Shown in pieces: positions 6,070 to 10,311 of a stretch of DNA of 10,311 bases. The translations under genes were made by a program, and so were the position numbers. The stretch is from NCBI GenBank assembly GCA_030669465.1, contig DAOVDN010000020.1, positions 1-10,311 of the forward strand. The letters run 5' to 3'. The DNA comes from Desulfobacterales bacterium. Lineage in GTDB: Bacteria > Desulfobacterota > Desulfobacteria > Desulfobacterales > ETH-SRB1. Position 1 is the first letter of the stretch; each line of letters opens with the position of its first letter. The notes under the pieces are model-generated. The model was given only the letters and a program-made list of their open reading frames with translations. It ran no database searches and was not told where the DNA came from.

Positions 6070-6083
6070 CGCCCGATAGGGCG
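6070..6083 (+). other. Small hairpin at the end of the heptamer array
   Basis: CGCCC (6070-6074) and GGGCG (6079-6083) form a 5-bp GC stem with a GATA loop, directly abutting the array and 17 bases before the fdhA ribosome binding site. No T-run follows, so it is not a normal terminator. It could be part of the repeat unit or stabilise a processed fdhA message. Confidence 0.55.
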
Positions 6084-6117
6084 TTAACTGGAATCCCAAC
6101 AAAAGGAGGTAGGCTTT

Positions 6118-9100
6118 ATGAATGTAACACGAAGGGAGTTTATCCAGGTCACTGGTGCAACGGCTGCCGGTCTTGCAGTAAGCGGTCTGGGGTTTGACCT
6201 TTCGCCGGTCAAATCCCATGCGCAGATGCTAAAGACCAAGTATGCCAAAGAGACCACCACGATCTGCTGCTACTGTGCGGTAGGCTGCGGAGCCATTGTG
6301 CATACAAGCAAGAAAGGTGATGGGCGTGTCATCAGCATCGAAGGTGACCCGGACCACGTTATTAACCGGGGTTCGCTTTGTTCAAAGGGCGCTGCGATTT
6401 CTCAACTGACCGAGAATGAAAACAGGCTTGTTGAACCGATGTACAGAGCCCCTTACTCTAAAAAATGGAAAAAGGTTTCATGGGACTGGGCGCTTACAAA
6501 AATCGCCGAAAGAGTAAAAGAGACAAGAGATGCCACATTTAAACACAAAAATGTTATAGGACAGGTGGTTAACCGGACCGTCGGCATTGCATCTGTTGGA
6601 AGCGCAGCCATGGACAATGAGGAGTGCTGGATCTACCAGGCGCTGATGCGTGCTCTCGGGCTTGTCTATATTGAACATCAGGCCCGTATCTGACATAGCG
6701 CACCTGTTGCGGCTCTGGTAGTGTCGTTCGGCGGTGGCGCAATTACAAATCAGTGGTTCTATAGCAAAAACCGCGACTGTATATTGATTATGGGGAGTAA
6801 TGCTGCAGAAAATCATCCCATATCGTTTAAGTATGTCACGATGGCACAACAAAATGGCGCCAAGATGATTAATGTTGACCCCAGATTTACAAGGACATCC
6901 TCAAAGGCAGATATGTACACATCACTGCGTTCAGGTACGGATATCGCATTTCTGGGAGGTATGATCAAGTACATACTCGACAACAAGCTCTACAATGAAG
7001 AGTATGTTACAAACTACACAAATGCTGGGTTTTTAGTTGGAAAGGCTTTTAAATTTAAAGACGGTCTATTTTCCGGCTATGATGCCAAAAACAAGAAATA
7101 TAACAAGAGCAAGTGGGCTTTTGATATGGACGCAAAGGGTGTCCCGAAAATGGATCGTTCTTTGAAGGACAGCCGCTCTGTACTTCAGCTTTTAAAGAAA
7201 CATTACGACAGATATAATACCAAATTGGTTTCCAAAATTACCGGCACCCCGGAAGCTGATCTTCTGGAGGTTTATAAAACTTATGCCGCTACCGGCGCCA
7301 GGGGTAAGGCGGGTACAATTATGTATGCCATGGGCTGGACCCAGCATACTGTAGGAGTCCAGAATATCCGGACAATGGCAATGATACAGCTTCTTCTGGG
7401 CAACATGGGCGTTGCAGGCGGTGGTGTCAATGCATTGCGCGGCGAGTCAAATGTGCAGGGTTCTACTGACCAGTGCCTCCTCTGGCACATCTGGCCCGGT
7501 TATCTCAAGACCCCGAGGGCATCAAATGTAGCGCTTGCTGCCTACAACAAAAGGTGGACTCCAAAGAGCAACGATCCTCTTAGCGCCAACTGGTGGCAGA
7601 ATTATCCCAAGTATACCGCCAGCCTTCTTAAATCCTATTTTGGTGAAAACGCCACTAAAGCAAACGATTTCGGGTATGACTGGCTGCCGAAGGTAGACGA
7701 TGGGACCGATTATTCCTGGTTGACCATCTTTGATGAGATGTACAAGGATAGAATAAAGGGTTTCTTTGCATGGGGTATGAATCCTGCCTGCAGTGGCGCC
7801 AATTCCAATAAAACACGCGAGGCCATGACAAACCTTGACTGGATGGTCAATGTCAATATTTTTGACAATGAGACCGGTTCATTCTGGAAGGGGCCCGGCA
7901 TGAATCCTTCTACAATAAAGACCGAGGTCTTTATGCTTCCTGCTTGCGTATCGGTTGAAAAAGAAGGGAGTATTACCAACAGCGGCCGCTGGATGCAGTG
8001 GCGTTATCAGGGTCCTAAACCTCTCGGGAACAGTAAATCTGACGGCGATATCATCATGGAGCTTGGAGACAAGATAAAAGAGGTTTACAAGGAAGGTGGC
8101 GCATTCCCGGAACCTGTACTCAACCTCAAGTGGGATTATATGACAAATGCTGAATACGACCCGCACAAGGTAGCCAAAGAGATAAACGGCTACTTTCAGA
8201 AAGATATTACTGTTAAGGGCAAATTCTTCAAAAAGGGAACCCTTGTTCCAAGCTTTGCTTATCTGCAGGCTGACGGCTCAACCTCGTCGGCAAACTGGCT
8301 CTACTGCCAGAGCTATACGGAAAAAGGGAACATGGCCGCCAGGCGGAGCAAGAAAGATGCACCGAACAATATCGGTCTATATCCGGAGTTCGCATGGTGC
8401 TGGCCTGTAAACCGGAGGATCATTTACAACCGTGCTTCCGTTGATCTCAAAGGACAGCCATGGGATAAAAAAGACTGGGTAGTCAGGTTTGCAGGAAATG
8501 TCAAGGACGGCAAGTATGTGTCAAAGAAATGGATCGGTGATGTGCCGGACGGTGGCTGGTATCCGTTACAGAATCCTGACGGGTCAATGAGAAAGGATGC
8601 CAAATATCCATTTATCATGAGAAAGCACGGATATGGGCAGATATTCGGTCCCGGCCGCGCGGATGGTCCGTTCCCTGAACATTACGAGCCTCTTGAATCA
8701 CCAGTTGAAAAGAACTTGATGAATAAACAGCGTATGAATCCCACAGCGCCTGTTTACACGACAGATGCTGATCCATACGCAACAAATGATCCGAAATTTC
8801 CGATTGTAGGAACAACATACCGTGTGTCAGAACACTGGCAGTCAGGTCTTATGACACGGCCTCAGCCGTGGCTCCTTGAACTTCAACCTCAGGTTTTTGT
8901 AGAAATGAGCGAAGAGCTAGCCAAAGAGAAAGGCATAAAGAACGGGGAACGTGTGATGGTTTCATCTATCAGGGGATCTGTTGAGTGCACGGCCATTGTT
9001 ACCAAGCGGTTCAAACCGTTCAAGATAGCAGGAAAGGTTGTGCACGAGGTCGGTATTCCGTGGCATTTTGGATGGCGATGGCCTGAAAGCGGTACAGAGG

Positions 9101-9192
9101 AGAGCGCAAATCTGCTCACTCCACCTACCGGTGATCCAAACACCAGGATCCCTGAATCCAAGGCCTTTATGGTCAATGTAACCAAGAAATAG
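6118..9192 (+). CDS. fdhA: Selenocysteine formate dehydrogenase, catalytic alpha subunit (periplasmic, Tat-exported)
   Basis: The enzyme oxidises formate to CO2 at a Mo/W bis-pterin site. The gene reads as one 1024-residue protein if UGA at 6691-6693 is selenocysteine (Sec192); the context ARI-Sec-HSAPVAAL matches the Sec-His active site of FdnG/FdoG, and the frame is unbroken on both sides. The N-terminus is a Tat signal (TRREFIQ, then a hydrophobic stretch, probable cleavage after SHA at 35), so the enzyme acts in the periplasm. A 4Fe-4S site follows: Cys50, Cys53, Cys57 and Cys88 (LCSKG). Strong landmarks shared with E. coli FdnG include NVDPRFTRTSSKAD, GWTQHTVGVQNIRTMAMIQL and GPFPEHYEP. 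ATG at 6118 follows AAGGAGG. fdhB starts 16 bases downstream. By homology to the Desulfovibrio enzyme the metal may be tungsten or molybdenum; sequence does not decide. Confidence 0.95.
6691..6727 (+). promoter_or_regulatory. UGA selenocysteine codon with probable bacterial SECIS region
   Basis: Bacterial Sec insertion needs a SelB-binding hairpin just 3' of the UGA. After TGA 6691-6693 the stretch GTTGC-G-GCT-CTG (6706-6717) resembles from memory the E. coli fdhF element (GTTGC-A-GGT-CTG), with ACC (6702-6704) able to pair with GGT (6717-6719). The stem is weak by eye, so exact boundaries are uncertain even though Sec decoding itself is well supported. Confidence 0.45.
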
Positions 9193-9208
9193 AAGGAGGT
9201 GACCTTAA

Positions 9209-9928
9209 ATGAGTAAGTCATTTTTTATAGATACAACTCTTTGCACGGCCTGCAGAGGATGTCAGGTGGCCTGTAAACAGTGGCATAACCTTCCCGCAGA
9301 GAAAACCGTAAACCGTGGAACTTACGAGAATCCAGCGGATCTTTCCTTCGATACATATAAACTCGTGAGAATGCGTGAGCAGGTTATAGACGGCAAACTG
9401 AACTGGCTTTTCTTTCCTGAACAGTGCCGGCACTGCATTGAGGCCCCATGCCTTGAAACAGCACAAGATCCGGAGGCCATATTCAGGGATGATAAAACAG
9501 GAGCGATTATCTTCACGGCAAACACCAGAAATCTGAATGCCGCTGAGATCATTGAGGCGTGTCCGTATAATATTCCCCGCAAAGGTCCTGATGGCACACT
9601 TTCCAAGTGTGATATGTGCCTTGACCGGGTTGAAAACGGACTGCTTCCGGCATGCGTTAAGACATGTCCGACAGGCGCTATGAATTTTGGTGAACGTGAT
9701 GACATGCTTTCTCTTGCCAAAAATCGTCTTGCCGTGGTTAAAAAGACAAAACCGAAAACCATGCTTCTGGATGCGGATGATGTAAGCGTTGTTTATCTTG
9801 TAGCTTATGAACCTGATTTATATCATGAGTTTGCAGTGGCTTCGAATTCTGTCTTTGATATTACAAGGCAGGTGGCATTAAAACGGATGTTCCGTCCGCT
9901 GACAGATATTGCTTCACATCTGCTTTAG
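9209..9928 (+). CDS. fdhB: Formate dehydrogenase beta subunit, three [4Fe-4S] clusters, soluble Desulfovibrio type
   Basis: This 239-residue ferredoxin-like subunit carries electrons from FdhA to an external acceptor. It has exactly twelve cysteines: Cys12, 15, 18, 22 (CTACRGCQVAC), Cys73, 76, 81 (CRHCIEAPC), Cys118 (ACPYNIP), Cys134, 137 (CDMC) and Cys149, 153 (PACVKTCP), enough for three 4Fe-4S clusters. The four-cluster FdnH type has sixteen; here the extra ligands are replaced (CLETA, NLNAAEIIEACP), as in the Desulfovibrio gigas beta subunit. The C-terminal membrane helix of FdnH is also missing, so the alpha-beta dimer is predicted to be soluble in the periplasm, with c-type cytochromes as likely acceptor. 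There is no signal peptide; export would ride on the Tat signal of FdhA. A strong AAGGAGGTGA ribosome site (9193-9202) precedes ATG, and a terminator follows at 9958. Confidence 0.94.
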   Translation: MSKSFFIDTTLCTACRGCQVACKQWHNLPAEKTVNRGTYENPADLSFDTYKLVRMREQVIDGKLNWLFFPEQCRHCIEAPCLETAQDPEAIFRDDKTGAIIFTANTRNLNAAEIIEACPYNIPRKGPDGTLSKCDMCLDRVENGLLPACVKTCPTGAMNFGERDDMLSLAKNRLAVVKKTKPKTMLLDADDVSVVYLVAYEPDLYHEFAVASNSVFDITRQVALKRMFRPLTDIASHLL

Positions 9929-9957
9929 GAAAAACAAAGGTAAAGCATTAAACAAAA

Positions 9958-9990
9958 GGGGAGAAGGTTTTATTATCTTCTCCCCATTTT
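9958..9990 (+). terminator. Intrinsic terminator after fdhB
   Basis: GGGGAGAAG (9958-9966) and CTTCTCCCC (9977-9985) form a perfect 9-bp stem with a 10-base loop, followed by ATTTTTT. It should end the fdhAB transcript, with some read-through to the next gene possible. Confidence 0.9.
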
Positions 9991-10016
9991 TTACCGCAAC
10001 TGTTAAAGGAGATTGC

Positions 10017-10311
10017 ATGACAGAAAATATGGCCATTACTTCTGATCAGATCAAAAAAGCTGTAGCGGCATTAAAGAAGTTAAGGCCTGTTTACGCAAAT
10101 ATTTTAGACTTTTATGAACAAATTTTTATCGCCCAGGAAGATTCCAAAAGCAAGATACATATTGACCCAATAAAGATTTCCGAAGAGATGCTTGCAATTA
10201 AGGCAAATGAAAGTTTTCCCCTCATAAACATGTCGGAATTTGCAATAGATCAAAAAGCATTCAGAGCGCTTTTAATAGGAATTTGCAATATAGCAAAAGG
10301 ATCGGGCGTAG
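10017..10311 (+). CDS. fdhE: FdhE-like formate dehydrogenase maturation protein, N-terminal part (cut by window edge)
   Basis: ATG at 10017 follows AAGGAG (10006-10011), and the frame stays open for 98 codons to the window edge. The visible part starts MTENMAITSDQIKKAVAALK, continues RPVYANILDFYEQIFIAQED and then IKISEEMLAIKANESFPLIN, which fits the helical N-terminus of Desulfobacterota FdhE proteins. FdhE is a cytoplasmic rubredoxin-like iron protein that acts in maturation or export proofreading of Tat-dependent formate dehydrogenases. Its diagnostic CxxC pairs lie in the C-terminal part beyond this window, so the call rests on the N-terminal pattern plus position right after fdhAB. It lies beyond the fdhB terminator, so it may be expressed at a lower level or from its own promoter. 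Confidence 0.72.
   Translation, partial: MTENMAITSDQIKKAVAALKKLRPVYANILDFYEQIFIAQEDSKSKIHIDPIKISEEMLAIKANESFPLINMSEFAIDQKAFRALLIGICNIAKGSGV

Noticed and set aside
6118..6720. Frameshift or pseudogene in fdhA, with two separate genes
   Set aside because: Both parts are in the same frame and the only interruption is a UGA at the known Sec position with the expected Sec-His context.

Overview
The window looks like chromosomal DNA of an anaerobic, sulfate-reducing-type Desulfobacterota (old Deltaproteobacteria, Desulfobacterales-like). The grounds are a Tat-exported selenocysteine formate dehydrogenase with a Desulfovibrio-type three-cluster beta subunit, an acyl-CoA synthetase (ADP-forming)/GNAT fusion, a GEMM-I riboswitch, moderate G+C, and intergenic regions full of short tandem repeats and REP-like palindromes. 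The lineage is inferred from gene style, not from a marker gene.

Layout. 1-145 (+) is the 3' end of a response-regulator receiver domain. 146-329 holds a REP-like inverted repeat. 330-3026 (-) is a large acyl-CoA synthetase (ADP-forming)/GNAT fusion. 3027-3272 is a repeat cluster: octamer tandem arrays on both sides of a 15-bp inverted repeat. 3273-3722 (-) is a universal stress protein. 3723-4134 lies between divergent genes and holds a 284-bp long inverted repeat. 4135-4620 (+) is an acidic protein I do not recognise. 4621-4879 carries a probable promoter, a GEMM-I (cyclic dinucleotide) riboswitch and an intrinsic terminator. 4880-5917 (+) is moaA. 5918-6117 holds an 11-copy heptamer tandem array and a small hairpin. 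6118-9192 (+) is fdhA with an in-frame UGA (selenocysteine) at 6691-6693, 9209-9928 (+) is fdhB, a terminator follows at 9958-9990, and 10017-10311 (+) is the start of an fdhE-like gene.

How the parts fit. From 4700 to the right edge the window is a formate-oxidation module. MoaA starts synthesis of the pterin cofactor that FdhA needs. FdhA (Sec and bis-pterin Mo/W site) and FdhB (three 4Fe-4S clusters, no membrane anchor) form a soluble periplasmic enzyme that probably feeds electrons to periplasmic cytochromes c. FdhE assists maturation. The most notable feature is the cyclic-dinucleotide riboswitch plus terminator in front of moaA. I see no terminator between moaA and fdhA, so the switch may set expression of cofactor synthesis and the formate dehydrogenase together. 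The left half (receiver domain, acyl-CoA ligase/acetyltransferase, Usp) has no evident functional link to that module.
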